Assembly (NCBI GenBank): GCA_043808235.1
Contig: JAZDFC010000115.1
Coordinates: 1-64,000 of the forward strand
Length of the DNA: 64,000 nt
Origin: JAZDFC01 sp043808235
GTDB taxonomy: Bacteria; Bacteroidota; Ignavibacteria; Ignavibacteriales; Melioribacteraceae
Direction: 5' to 3'
Below the pieces are notes generated by a model. The model had not been told where the DNA came from. It was given only the letters and a program-made list of their open reading frames with translations, and did no database searches. This document shows positions 8,750-17,945 of this stretch, in pieces; positions within the stretch are counted from its first letter, which is position 1, and every line of letters starts with the position of its first letter. Made by a program: the position numbers and the translations under genes.

Positions 8750-9562
8750 ATGAAAATCGCAATACTTGGCTGCGGCAATATGGGCTTAACTTACGCCCGT
8801 TCATTCATTCAATACCACAAAGTGAAAAATGATAATTTGCTTCTTGTGGCAAAAGATAAAGAACACGAAAAGGAACTTCTCGAATTGAATTATGGGAAAG
8901 TGATTTTAGGAATTGATGAAAATGTATTGAATGTTGACGTGCTGATATTAGCAATTAAACCGCAGGATATTCATTCGATAATTCCGCCGCTCGCCGGTAA
9001 AATTAAAAAGGAAACACTTGTAATCTCGATACTCGCGGGAATAAAAATCTCGTTTATAAAGAAATCGTTGAAACACAATTACATAGTGCGGGCAATGCCG
9101 AATATGCCTGCGCAGTATGGAATGGGAATTACGGTTTATGTCCCTTCTCCGGAAACAAATATTCACCATCTCTCAACGGTTGAAAATTTATTAAGCACTA
9201 CCGGTAGAACTTTTATGATTGACGATGAATCGTTAATGGACGGAGTTACGGCTGTAAGCGGAAGCGGTCCGGCTTATTTTTATTATTTCGTAATGACGAT
9301 GATTGAAACAGCTAAAAGGATGGGATTCGATGATGGTTTGGCTGAACTGCTTGTTAAGCAAACGATGCATGGCGCTTATCATGTTATAAATAACTCCGAC
9401 GCGGACTTGAATTCACTTATCAAAAAAGTCGCATCAAAAGGTGGTACAACCGAAGCCGCATTCGAAGTGTTAAAGAAAAATAATTTTGCAGAAATTTTTA
9501 GCAGTGCTATTCTTCGTGCAGAGGAAAGGTCCAGGGAGTTATCGCAGATAAAAGAAAGATAG
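8750..9562 (+). CDS. proC: pyrroline-5-carboxylate reductase
   Basis: Last step of proline synthesis: NAD(P)H-dependent reduction of 1-pyrroline-5-carboxylate to proline in the cytoplasm. The 270-residue length is standard. The Rossmann dinucleotide motif is 'ILGCGNMG' at residues 4-11, 'VRAMPNMPAQYGMG' is the family block near 113-126, and the C-terminal signature reads 'DGVTAVSGSGPAYFYYF' then 'LIKKVASKGGTTEAAFEVL'. It appears monocistronic, with no other proline genes nearby. Confidence 0.96.
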   Translation: MKIAILGCGNMGLTYARSFIQYHKVKNDNLLLVAKDKEHEKELLELNYGKVILGIDENVLNVDVLILAIKPQDIHSIIPPLAGKIKKETLVISILAGIKISFIKKSLKHNYIVRAMPNMPAQYGMGITVYVPSPETNIHHLSTVENLLSTTGRTFMIDDESLMDGVTAVSGSGPAYFYYFVMTMIETAKRMGFDDGLAELLVKQTMHGAYHVINNSDADLNSLIKKVASKGGTTEAAFEVLKKNNFAEIFSSAILRAEERSRELSQIKER

Positions 9563-9574
9563 TATGCAGTCATC

Positions 9575-9595
9575 AGTACGGAGTAGGGAGTACAT
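9575..9595. repeat. short 7-bp-period array (AGTACGG type)
   Basis: Three consecutive heptads AGTACGG, AGTAGGG, AGTACAT lie just after proC. This is the shortest of several intergenic arrays in the window that share a 7-bp period but use different words. Confidence 0.55.
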
Positions 9596-9718
9596 GCATG
9601 TAGGTGCTGGGTAAAGTAATTAAAAGAATCCAGAAACAAGGATCAAGTCCGTTGCAAGTTGGGCAAGGTTGCTCTATTTTTCGTTCAATAATTTTAAAAC
9701 CAACTAAAGTATTTCTCT

Positions 9719-11833
9719 ATGAAACAGAAAGAACAAAAGAAGAAAAAGAAAATTGAACAAGTAAAAACGAAAGAGTCCGGTCAATTCAAATCCCGGGCAA
9801 TTTTTATTTCACTACTCATACTCTCAGCATTATGCGCTTTTCTAATTTACGATAGTGTTAATCATCCCAGCATCCAGGATGACGCATTTATTTCATTCCG
9901 ATATGTACAAAACTTTGTACACGGTAATGGATTAGTATTTAACATCGGTGAAAATGTAGAAGGGATAACCAGTTTACTTTGGGTACTTTTACTAAGCGTA
10001 TTTGTTTACTTTCGAATTGATGTAGTTGTAATCGGTCAAATTTTAAGTGTTGGCTTTGGTTTGTTGACAATCTATTCGGTTTACTTCCTCGCAAAAAGAA
10101 TTGTTGCTGCAATTGTGAATAATGTGCAATTAAAAGATGATGAGAAAAGAAAAATATTCCTAACCGAGTTTTTCAGCTTATTACCAGCAATTTTTATAAC
10201 CTTTATGGGCGCATTCCGTTATTGGGTAATAAGCGGAATGGAATTTACTATGTTCATTTCCTTTGTTACCCTTGGCTTGTATAGATATCTCTTCGAAAGA
10301 GAAAGGAATATTCCCAACTATATTTCAATTATTTTCTTCACTCTCGCATCGCTTACACGGCCTGAGGGAATTTTAATTTTCGGACTTATTCTGCTTCACA
10401 AATGGTATTTTATTTTTACTACTCGCGACAAATCTACTAGCGTTAAAGAAATGTTTTCGAAAGAGAATTTGTACAGCTATTCAATTTTCGTGATTCCGAA
10501 TTTAATCGTGCTAATCATACGATTATTTTATTACGGCTATCCCCTTCCAAATACTTTCTATGCGAAGACAGGATTTTCTTTTGTTTACATAACAGCTGGA
10601 CTTGAATATACTTACAAGTTTGCCAAATCGTATCTCGTTTACGGATTAATTTTTATACTTCCGTTTTATCTCATCAAAAGAAAAAATATCAGATTCGAAT
10701 TCACTCTTTTATATACGTTAATTATTGGCTATACACTTTATCTCATTATTATTGGCGGCGATGTATTACCCGCTTATCGTTTCTTCCTTCCAATTGCACC
10801 AATGATATTCACTTTATTTGCTTTAGTTACTTACGACTTTTACGAGTTGTTAATTGAAAAAGTGAAAAAGATAAACTCATTAATGGCCATATTAATTATT
10901 ATCATATTAATTGGCGGTATTAATTATTATAATTATTATAAAACAAGTCCCGAGCTCACCCGGCAGATTTTTATGGAGAACGAATTAATAAAAAAGATGC
11001 AGGCTACCGGTCTCTGGTTAAATGAAAAACAGCAGTATACACCCGAAACGCTAACTGTAGCTGCTTCGACAATTGGAGCTATTTCTTATTTCTCTGGCAA
11101 TGTAAAAATTATCGATCTTCTTGGATTAACGGATGAAGTGATTGCACACAATCCAAAACCGATTGAGCAGATTTCCGGGAAGGAAGTTGGATGGAAAGAA
11201 CGGAACTATAATGTTGATTATGTATTAAGTCGCAAACCCGATTATATTATTTTTTCAACAGGCATTAAACCAAGCGCTTACGCCGAGAGAGCATTATTCA
11301 CATCCGAGGAATTTTTAATCAATTACTACAATTACTTTGTCGCTTACTACGATGGACTTTCGAATGTGGTTTACAAGCGAAAACCTGTTGATGAGAAAGC
11401 TCTCTATTTTTCAAAGTATCCACCTAATCCAAATTACAGCCATGATTTTGTGGCGTTGTTTAATAAAGCGCTCAATATGATCAAGGACAGCACTAAATAC
11501 GCCGAAGTTATTCAAACAGCAAATGATATGATTAAAATTGCACCGTATTATTTTAGTCCACCATATCAGATTCTGGGCGATATTTATTATGCTAAACAAG
11601 ATACCGTAAAAGCGAACGAGTATATTCAAAAGGCGTTGCAACTTGATCCATATAATTTTTTCAGCAGACTGGGTGCAATAAGGAATTGTATCGGCAAAAA
11701 AGATACGGCCAATTTTCAATTACATATGGAGTATCTGCGGGAATACAATCCCGAATATATAACTGCTATGACTGCTGAAACAAGAAGAGTGAGAGCAATG
11801 CAGCAGCAAAGTGCTGCACAACAACGGAGATGA
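9719..11833 (+). CDS. membrane glycosyltransferase-like protein with C-terminal TPRs
   Basis: A 704-residue polytopic protein. A lysine-rich cytoplasmic N-terminus is followed by about 10-12 membrane helices. The first periplasmic loop carries 'QDDAFISFRYVQNFVHGNG' and 'GENVEGITSLLW', the Asp-Asp loop arrangement of GT-C polyprenyl-phosphate glycosyltransferases, resembling mycobacterial AftB-type arabinofuranosyltransferases. Residues ~590-690 form TPR-like helices ('PPYQILGDIYYAKQDTVKANEYIQKALQLDP'). The likely role is transfer of a lipid-linked sugar to an envelope acceptor; donor and acceptor are unknown. No clear ribosome binding site precedes the ATG. Confidence 0.7.
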   Translation: MKQKEQKKKKKIEQVKTKESGQFKSRAIFISLLILSALCAFLIYDSVNHPSIQDDAFISFRYVQNFVHGNGLVFNIGENVEGITSLLWVLLLSVFVYFRIDVVVIGQILSVGFGLLTIYSVYFLAKRIVAAIVNNVQLKDDEKRKIFLTEFFSLLPAIFITFMGAFRYWVISGMEFTMFISFVTLGLYRYLFERERNIPNYISIIFFTLASLTRPEGILIFGLILLHKWYFIFTTRDKSTSVKEMFSKENLYSYSIFVIPNLIVLIIRLFYYGYPLPNTFYAKTGFSFVYITAGLEYTYKFAKSYLVYGLIFILPFYLIKRKNIRFEFTLLYTLIIGYTLYLIIIGGDVLPAYRFFLPIAPMIFTLFALVTYDFYELLIEKVKKINSLMAILIIIILIGGINYYNYYKTSPELTRQIFMENELIKKMQATGLWLNEKQQYTPETLTVAASTIGAISYFSGNVKIIDLLGLTDEVIAHNPKPIEQISGKEVGWKERNYNVDYVLSRKPDYIIFSTGIKPSAYAERALFTSEEFLINYYNYFVAYYDGLSNVVYKRKPVDEKALYFSKYPPNPNYSHDFVALFNKALNMIKDSTKYAEVIQTANDMIKIAPYYFSPPYQILGDIYYAKQDTVKANEYIQKALQLDPYNFFSRLGAIRNCIGKKDTANFQLHMEYLREYNPEYITAMTAETRRVRAMQQQSAAQQRR

Positions 11834-11937
11834 TCTCTGTAGAAAACGAGACAAGAATAGAATATCCAACTTCGGTAAATGAATGACAAATGTAATTTAG
11901 TTATAACTGTTTTTATATCTTGTTCGGGAGATAGGAA

Positions 11938-12426
11938 ATGAGAAAATTATTTCTGATTTGTTTTATTGCCATGGCAATCTTTTTTACCGGATGCGAAAAA
12001 TCAGGTTATGATTATTATAAGGATGGATTAGAGAAATTTGACAAAACAGAATTTAATGCTGCCTATGAAGATTTTTCACTTTCGATAAAATCAGATTCTA
12101 CAAACATCGACGCTTATTACCAAAGATCATTATGCGGAAATTATACAGGCAAGCCGGATCAAATAAACGATTTGACAAAGTATATTGAAGAAGTCACCCC
12201 AAAACTTGCGAATGCATTTACCGGTAGAGGGATGTTGAGAAGAATCAAGAACGAATATGATTTGGCAATCGACGATTTTGAAAAAGCTATTATGCTTGTA
12301 CCATCCAGGCCGCAGCCTTATGGATTGAAGATCGAAACGATGAAGGCAAAAGGCGACTCAATTGCTGCCGATGAATTTTATAATTCACTGTCTCAAAGAA
12401 TTAAAAACGAAATTGATAAACTATAA
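11938..12426 (+). CDS. TPR-repeat lipoprotein
   Basis: A 162-residue lipoprotein: signal peptide MRKLFLICFIAMAIFFTGC with lipid-attachment Cys19. The mature part is two to three tetratricopeptide repeats, e.g. 'YYKDGLEKFDKTEFNAAYEDFSLSI' and 'AFTGRGMLRRIKNEYDLAIDDFEKAI', which normally act as protein-binding scaffolds. GGGAGATAGGAA precedes the ATG. It lies between two other TPR-containing genes and may share their transcript. The partner protein cannot be inferred. Confidence 0.85.
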   Translation: MRKLFLICFIAMAIFFTGCEKSGYDYYKDGLEKFDKTEFNAAYEDFSLSIKSDSTNIDAYYQRSLCGNYTGKPDQINDLTKYIEEVTPKLANAFTGRGMLRRIKNEYDLAIDDFEKAIMLVPSRPQPYGLKIETMKAKGDSIAADEFYNSLSQRIKNEIDKL

Positions 12427-12445
12427 ACTAATTCTCTCAAAAAAT

Positions 12446-13606
12446 ATGAACCAATTAGAATTCGACTTAGGACAGAATTAAAGAGAAATTCTACAAAGAA
12501 TTTCAGAGTTATTTAATAATAATAAATTCGAAGCAGTTTTAAAAGTAGCCCCGTTCGCACAAAAAAAATATCCTAATAATTTATTTTTCTTTACGGCTGA
12601 ATCGATTGCATATTCGGAGCTTGGGAAATATCACAAAGCCCTGGAATTATTAAAAACTGCCGAGAAAAAATTTCCCGACTCGTTTGAAGTGCTTTATTAT
12701 CTTGGCGAGAATTGCAGGGAAATTGAGGAATACGAAGAAGCCGAGAAGTATTTGCTGAAATCTTATGAGATAACACCTGAAGAACGCAAACTTTCGCGCT
12801 CTGAATGTCTAAATGAATTGGGAGTTGTTTATTGGGATATGCATCATAGAGAAGATGCGTTGGAACAATGGAAACTCGCTCTTATGGAAAATCCAAAAAA
12901 TATTCCGGCAATTGAAAATCTCAGAAATTTTACCAATAAATACGGCGAACCAACTTCCATATCGCCATTAATGGATGATATTTTCCATTTCCAAAAAATT
13001 CAATTCGATAAATATAATATGGGTAAAGCTCAACTTGAATTTAAATCTATTGAAGAAGCCGATAAGATAGTAAATCTTATCTCTCATGTATGGAACAAGG
13101 TTGTTGCGCCCCAGCAAGAAAAATTAGATACCATGACGCCTACTCAAATAACCAGGTGGTTTAAGAGTATTACAATAAATTTTGATGAGACTAAAATCGT
13201 AAAAATAAAAAAGAAATCTAAAGAACGTAAAAAAGATGATGTAGAATTACACAGACTTAATCACAAATTTTCTTTTCTTCCCGAAGATGGAATATCATTG
13301 GTTTTTCTTGTTTCAGCGTTTCTCGACGAAGCAGGTCTATCGAATGAAAGATTTGCAAAAATTATGGATAACGTGCGACCGACCAAAGAAGAGAAAGAAT
13401 TACTAATTTGGGCATATGATCTTGGAGAAACTCTCGTTAAATCATTCAACGTGGGTGATGAAGAAGAAAGCGAAGATTTACTTGATGAAGCAATGGATAT
13501 TGCTGCCGAATATATTGACGAAGAGCAATTTCAAAATGCTATCCAAGTAACATACGCGACAATTAGATCAGCTTTAAATGGGAATCAAAAAGGATCTAAA
13601 AGTTGA
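12446..13606 (+). pseudogene. TPR protein gene with in-frame TAA after codon 11
   Basis: A clear TPR protein is encoded in this frame, but TAA at 12479-12481 interrupts it 11 codons after the only sensible ATG (12446). Coding similarity starts directly after the stop ('REILQRISELFNNNKFEAVLK', then 'AESIAYSELGKYHKALELLKTAEKKFPDSFEVLYYLGE'). The next possible start in frame is a GTG at 12689 that cuts through a TPR helix. Either a nonsense mutation or sequencing error created the stop, or translation begins at a non-standard codon near 12488. Downstream of the TPRs (~residue 180 on) is an alpha-helical acidic domain of unknown function with a basic KKKSKERKK stretch. Confidence 0.7.
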
Positions 13607-13690
13607 ATCAAATTTAAGTACAGTTGTGCTGCACAAAAAATTTTTAAAGAGGAAATTAGCTTTTCCACTTTGTTAAAATGAGAATATAAT

Positions 13691-14431
13691 TTGGACAGGA
13701 TTGCAGTAATATCGGATATTCATGGTAATATAACCGCACTCGAAACAGTCGCCGGCGATATTAAAAGACGGATGATTCAAACGGTAATAAATCTTGGCGA
13801 TCATCTTTCCGGCCCCCTATGGCCAAAAGAAACAATTCAATTTTTAATGAAGCAAGATTGGATTCATATTTCCGGTAATCATGATAGACAGCTTACAAAA
13901 AACGATCCGGCAACTCATGGTCCATCCGATAGCTTTACATACAAATTGCTTGATGATGAAGATAAAGATTGGCTTAAGTCTCTTCCTTCGGAAAAATATT
14001 TTGATGATGAGATTTATCTTTGTCATGGTGCGCCGGGGAATGATCATGTTTATCTGCTTGAGACAGTCGAAAACGGCAGAGCGCGGCTTTCAAATGCAAA
14101 TGAGATAATAAAAAAACTGAATTCATTTACATCAAAAATAATATTATGCGGACATACACATGTTCCAGGAGTCGTGCAATTAAATAATATAATGATTGTA
14201 AATCCCGGCAGTGTTGGATTACAAGCATACGATGATGTTACACCCGAACCTCATATCATAGAAAACGGATCGCCCCATGCACGATATATGATATTGGAAA
14301 AACGGGACAACAATTGGTTCACAGAGTTGATTTTTATTCCATACGATTATGACAAAGCCGCCGAACAAGCCCGTAAAAATAATCGTCCCGATTGGGAAGT
14401 TGCGTTACGAACCGGGTATATGAAATTTTAA
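13691..14431 (+). CDS. metallophosphoesterase, YfcE/DUF-type
   Basis: A calcineurin-like metallophosphoesterase of 246 residues. All dinuclear metal-site motifs are present: 'SDIHGN' (Asp9, His11), 'NLGDH' (Asp37), 'SGNHD' (Asn63, His64), and 'CGHTHVPG' late in the chain. 'VNPGSVGLQAY' is the family's closing signature. Relatives hydrolyse phosphodiesters or phosphomonoesters; the substrate here is unknown. The start is TTG at 13691 because no in-frame ATG exists upstream and the first strand 'DRIAVISDIHGN' begins immediately. No strong ribosome binding site. Confidence 0.9.
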   Translation: MDRIAVISDIHGNITALETVAGDIKRRMIQTVINLGDHLSGPLWPKETIQFLMKQDWIHISGNHDRQLTKNDPATHGPSDSFTYKLLDDEDKDWLKSLPSEKYFDDEIYLCHGAPGNDHVYLLETVENGRARLSNANEIIKKLNSFTSKIILCGHTHVPGVVQLNNIMIVNPGSVGLQAYDDVTPEPHIIENGSPHARYMILEKRDNNWFTELIFIPYDYDKAAEQARKNNRPDWEVALRTGYMKF

Positions 14432-14469
14432 ACTGCAGCTTTTAGATAGAATATTTACTGAAAAATGAT

Positions 14470-14490
14470 GACTGAGAACTGAAAACTGTT
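14470..14490. repeat. 7-bp-period array (AACTGAA type)
   Basis: Heptads GACTGAG, AACTGAA, AACTGTT run without gaps in the 247-bp space after the phosphoesterase gene. The same word family recurs at 15381 and 33230. Confidence 0.65.
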
Positions 14491-14530
14491 TTCATTGATT
14501 AATTTATCCAAAATAAAACACACCCCTAAA

Positions 14531-14549
14531 TCCCCTCTCAAGAGGGGGA
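14531..14549. repeat. G/C-stem hairpin, possible dispersed repeat
   Basis: TCCCCTCT, loop CA, AGAGGGGGA forms an 8-bp stem in otherwise A+T-rich spacer, inside a longer string beginning CACCCCTAAA. No T-tract follows on either strand, so it does not look like an intrinsic terminator. The compact G-rich hairpin looks like a mobile intergenic repeat, but only one copy is in this window. Confidence 0.45.
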
Positions 14550-14580
14550 CTTCAAATACGGAGACTGTTTATTTTTCTTT

Positions 14581-14601
14581 TACTGTAAGCTGTAAGCAGC
14601 C
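14581..14601. repeat. 7-bp-period array (AGCTGTA type)
   Basis: Heptads TACTGTA, AGCTGTA, AGCAGCC lie just upstream of the gene at 14679. Short, so only supported by comparison with the longer arrays. Confidence 0.45.
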
Positions 14602-14678
14602 AACAAAATAAAATCAATCACTTTCACTTTTATCCCGGAAAGTGAAAAGAATCAAAAAAATCTTCATAAATTTGTGCA

Positions 14679-15269
14679 ATGGGATTAAGCATTCATTACA
14701 ATGGTAAGTTTAATGCTTCCGCCTTTCTGCCAGATATGATTAGAGAAGTGCGAGATATCGCAGAGATATATAATTGGAAGTATACGGTGTTCGAGGAAGA
14801 ATTTCCGGCAAAAGGTTTCGATGATGAATCCTACAACAATTCGATTTATGGAATTTGTTTTAGTCCACCAGAAAGCGAACCGGTATGGTTATGCTTTTTA
14901 TCAAACGGCAGGATGAGTAGTCCGGGCAATTTAATATTTTTCGGGAATTCCTCGAACGAGGATGATAAGAAATACCTTTACTTACTCTCAACCAAGACTC
15001 AATATGCAGGTATCGTCGTTCACAAATTGATAATCCATTTATTAAAATTCCTCAGCAAAAAATATCTCGAAATATTTAATCTTCAAGATGAAGGACATTA
15101 CTGGGAAACCGGGGATGAAAAACTGCTGCAAGAAACTTTCAACCGGTATAGTGATTTAATCGACTATGTCAGTTCTGCTTTAGAAAATATACCTATGAAT
15201 GACGGTGAAACTTTCGAAAAGTATTTTGAAAGGATTCTAAAAATCATTCACTATAAACATAAAAAATAA
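14679..15269 (+). CDS. conserved-looking hypothetical protein
   Basis: A 196-residue soluble protein beginning MGLSIHYNGKFNASAFLPDM, with a compact alpha/beta look, a central 'WLCFLSNGRMSSPGNL' strand-turn and a helical C-terminus ending in basic residues (IHYKHKK). No signal peptide, membrane segment or catalytic motif is evident. 'HYWETGDEKLLQETF' in the C-terminal third may be a conserved surface. It is monocistronic with no Shine-Dalgarno sequence and no informative neighbour. I cannot assign a function. Confidence 0.7.
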   Translation: MGLSIHYNGKFNASAFLPDMIREVRDIAEIYNWKYTVFEEEFPAKGFDDESYNNSIYGICFSPPESEPVWLCFLSNGRMSSPGNLIFFGNSSNEDDKKYLYLLSTKTQYAGIVVHKLIIHLLKFLSKKYLEIFNLQDEGHYWETGDEKLLQETFNRYSDLIDYVSSALENIPMNDGETFEKYFERILKIIHYKHKK

Positions 15270-15380
15270 TCCAACCATAAATTTCTGATAATCGAAGAGC
15301 CTAAATGAAAAATCTGACTGTAGAGCAAAATTCCTTTTGTTTTTTAAGTAGAAATGATCTTACGCAAGTTTATTACTGGA

Positions 15381-15436
15381 AACTGATAACTGAGAACTGT
15401 ATACTGCTTTCTGCGAACTGCAGCCTACCTGCTGCC
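15381..15436. repeat. eight-unit 7-bp-period array
   Basis: Eight back-to-back heptads: AACTGAT, AACTGAG, AACTGTA, TACTGCT, TTCTGCG, AACTGCA, GCCTACC, TGCTGCC. C and T hold positions 3 and 4 in all eight and G position 5 in seven, while flanks drift. The array abuts the stop codon of the minus-strand gene that ends at 15436. It is the longest array in the window. Confidence 0.75.
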
Positions 15437-16236
15437 TAAAACTTCATTTTCCTCATGCCAATATGACAAATTGCGAAATCGTATTTAACCGGATCGGCGG
15501 GATCGAATTTTTTCAAGTAATCGGTTATCTCTTCAGCCATTTGCCACGATACAACTTTTCGTTTCGTTAATTTTAATTCGCGGCAAATTTTTGCGACGTG
15601 CGTATCAACAGGTATAACAAGTTTATCGGGTGAGATGTCTTTCCACAATCCAAAATCCAATTCATCGTTCCTTATCATCCAGCGCAAAAACAAATTCATT
15701 CGTTTACATGCACTTCCCTTTTGCGGATCGGGAAACATGAATTGAATACCAGGAGTCAGTTTAAAATTTTCGGAAACGAAGTCGGCAAGATTATTCGAAA
15801 AACATGAAATCGTGTTCTTAAGATTCTTTTCTTTATCGAAATAATATAAAAGAAATAAATAATTCAGCGAACCATATGCAGTATAGATTTTCGCAAGTCC
15901 TTTAAAAAAATGTGCAATGTCTTCAGACGTAAAAAATCTGTGCCTAACATCTTTGAAAAGTTTGAGTCCGTCTTTAATTTTATAACCGGTCAGAAACTCG
16001 AATGGTTTACTTTCAATTTTTTGGTGTATGATTTCGAGTGTGTTCATTATCTGCTTCACATTCCCATAAGCGAATACAGATGAAATCAATCCGGCAATTT
16101 CAATGTCATAAAAATTTTTATATCGGTGAAGAAATTCAAGCGGGTCGGGCGAAATCTGTGAATAGTCAAAATACCGATAATGAGCATCGAGTCTACGTTT
16201 TAAAGAACGGTCTTTTACCGATAATTGTTTTGTCAT
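15436..16236 (-). CDS. TIGR02757 (DUF2400) family protein
   Basis: A 266-residue protein of the TIGR02757/DUF2400 family, found widely in Bacteroidota and relatives. Visible family blocks are 'DPLEFLHRYKNFYDIEIAGLISSVFAYGNVKQI', 'KRMNLFLRWMIRNDELDFGLW' and 'VIPVDTHVAKICRELKLTKRK'. The last resembles the Asp-containing helix-hairpin-helix region of HhH-GPD DNA glycosylases (cf. VPVDTHVxR), so a nucleic-acid role is possible but untested. The start ATG overlaps the stop of the secreted propeller gene by one base (TAATG), implying translational coupling despite unrelated functions. Confidence 0.88.
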   Translation of the reverse strand: MTKQLSVKDRSLKRRLDAHYRYFDYSQISPDPLEFLHRYKNFYDIEIAGLISSVFAYGNVKQIMNTLEIIHQKIESKPFEFLTGYKIKDGLKLFKDVRHRFFTSEDIAHFFKGLAKIYTAYGSLNYLFLLYYFDKEKNLKNTISCFSNNLADFVSENFKLTPGIQFMFPDPQKGSACKRMNLFLRWMIRNDELDFGLWKDISPDKLVIPVDTHVAKICRELKLTKRKVVSWQMAEEITDYLKKFDPADPVKYDFAICHIGMRKMKF

Positions 16237-17852
16237 TATTTGAGATATACCATTTTCTTTGTTGAGGAATAGTTTTCTGTTTTCAAGCGGTAAAATAGAA
16301 TCGTGCTCGCTTTGATATTCTCGTTTCGCGAAATATCATATTTTATTTCATGATTCCCTTTTTTCAAATTATCATTCACCAACGAAGCTATTTCTTCTCC
16401 AAGTACATCGTAAACCTTGAGAGTTACGAACGAATCATCGGAGATATAAAAATTAATATTGGTGGATGGATTGAAAGGATTGGGATAATTCTGACCGAGA
16501 TAAAATTTCTCTACTGCCTCGGAATTCTCATCGATTGATACAATTAAGTCGCTGTCCTCTAAGACATCGCTCCAGATGCTAAGGATATTGTTATCCATGC
16601 GTGTCCACACCGGAAATATTTTCCCGTTCAGTGCAACAACGGTAATATAATCACCGAAGAATACTTCTCTAACCGGCTGGAATGGAGTTTCGCTGATTTT
16701 AAAATTCTCGAATGTGTCTCCCCCGTCTTTCGATCGGGCAAGATAAACTTCCGTGGTGTTGTTCTGTGTATTTCTGCGATCATAACAAACTAGATAAATA
16801 TACCCGTTCGAAGGGTCCACACTCATCCAGGTAAAAAACTGATGACGCCCGCTCTCATCATTATTTACTTTTATCGGAGTACTCCAAGTATTACCACCAT
16901 CGGTTGACTTCGCAAGGAAAATGTCGGTATCCGATGAACTGTTTTTTTGATCGCTCCAGTTTATGTATATCGTTCCACGAAAAGGAGAACTACTGATATC
17001 GCAGCAAGTAACCGGCATACCGTTGCACCTGTTAATACCTGGAATGGTCAAATCCCATCCGGCGTAAAGCTGTGTAACAAAAATATCTTTGCCAAATGTT
17101 TGACCGCCATTTAAAGATTTATCGAACATGATCCCGAGCGGCCCCGACCAACTTAAGTAAACTTCTCCATTTGGGCCAACACACGGCACGGCTCCTTCAA
17201 CCGTGTTATCCGAATCGATACAGTCACCACCGAGATCACTCACTCTCACTGCGTCGGACCAAGTTTCTCCTTGATTAGTGGAACGCGAAAATCTAATTAT
17301 TGAACTATCTGTCGGTGCAGAGCTGCCGTACTGATCGAATTGAGTCCATGACATATAAAGATTATTACGATACTGAGATGAGGTCAAATCTACTCCAAGC
17401 CATTCTTTATCCTGCACCCTGGTTGGAGGATTAAATCCAACGCCAACGCCATCGCTCCATGATACTCCAAAGTCCGTTGATTTCTGTACAACTATTCTAT
17501 CAATCCAATAACCCTCATTTGGATTTGAAAGGTGACCGAAATATAAATTACCGAGTCCGTCGTAGATCAAACAAGGATCGCCCCAAACACCGTGTGATGA
17601 GGACATCTTATTCTGTGTCCACGTCTGTCCGCCATCGAGTGAGTAATAAATATAATCAAGGTTAGAACCGACCGCTATACAATTTGGATTCAGTGGATTG
17701 ACCGCAATGCTTACTTCTTCGGGATAATTGGCGAACTCGTTGCTAACACGAAAATTTTGGATTTGTGAATATTGGTTGCCAAATAAAAATAAAAGTAAAA
17801 ATAATCCCGTGATGAAAATTTGTGTTGATGATATTTTCCTTTGTGTGCTCAT
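16236..17852 (-). CDS. secreted sialidase-like (BNR) propeller with T9SS sorting domain
   Basis: A 538-residue exported protein. The N-terminal hydrophobic segment (~residues 11-26) is a signal peptide. Residues ~40-430 carry Asp-box (BNR) motifs such as 'YSLDGGQTWTQ', 'KSTDFGVSWSD', 'RSTNQGETWSD', 'KSTDGGNTWST' and 'RSKDGGDTFEN', predicting a beta-propeller. The C-terminal ~85 residues are a type IX sorting domain ('GQNYPNPFNPSTNINFYI' ... 'KKMVYLK'). Asp boxes are structural and do not prove sialidase activity; no catalytic Arg triad can be assigned. GTGAGAA precedes the ATG. Confidence 0.88.
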   Translation of the reverse strand: MSTQRKISSTQIFITGLFLLLFLFGNQYSQIQNFRVSNEFANYPEEVSIAVNPLNPNCIAVGSNLDYIYYSLDGGQTWTQNKMSSSHGVWGDPCLIYDGLGNLYFGHLSNPNEGYWIDRIVVQKSTDFGVSWSDGVGVGFNPPTRVQDKEWLGVDLTSSQYRNNLYMSWTQFDQYGSSAPTDSSIIRFSRSTNQGETWSDAVRVSDLGGDCIDSDNTVEGAVPCVGPNGEVYLSWSGPLGIMFDKSLNGGQTFGKDIFVTQLYAGWDLTIPGINRCNGMPVTCCDISSSPFRGTIYINWSDQKNSSSDTDIFLAKSTDGGNTWSTPIKVNNDESGRHQFFTWMSVDPSNGYIYLVCYDRRNTQNNTTEVYLARSKDGGDTFENFKISETPFQPVREVFFGDYITVVALNGKIFPVWTRMDNNILSIWSDVLEDSDLIVSIDENSEAVEKFYLGQNYPNPFNPSTNINFYISDDSFVTLKVYDVLGEEIASLVNDNLKKGNHEIKYDISRNENIKASTILFYRLKTENYSSTKKMVYLK

Positions 17853-17945
17853 ATAATTCTCACATATAAATTTCTAAGTGCAAAGCGAATCAATCCAAAG
17901 CATTCATTTATCATTATGATTGGTCCTCTAAAAAAATCAAATATA

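Noticed and set aside
12479..12481. Stop-codon readthrough in the TPR gene
   Set aside because: TAA is not used for selenocysteine or pyrrolysine and no recoding element is visible. A mutation or error is simpler.
15381..15436. The heptamer array as a CRISPR array
   Set aside because: Units are 7 bp with no spacers, and no cas genes are present; CRISPR repeats are over 20 bp with unique spacers.
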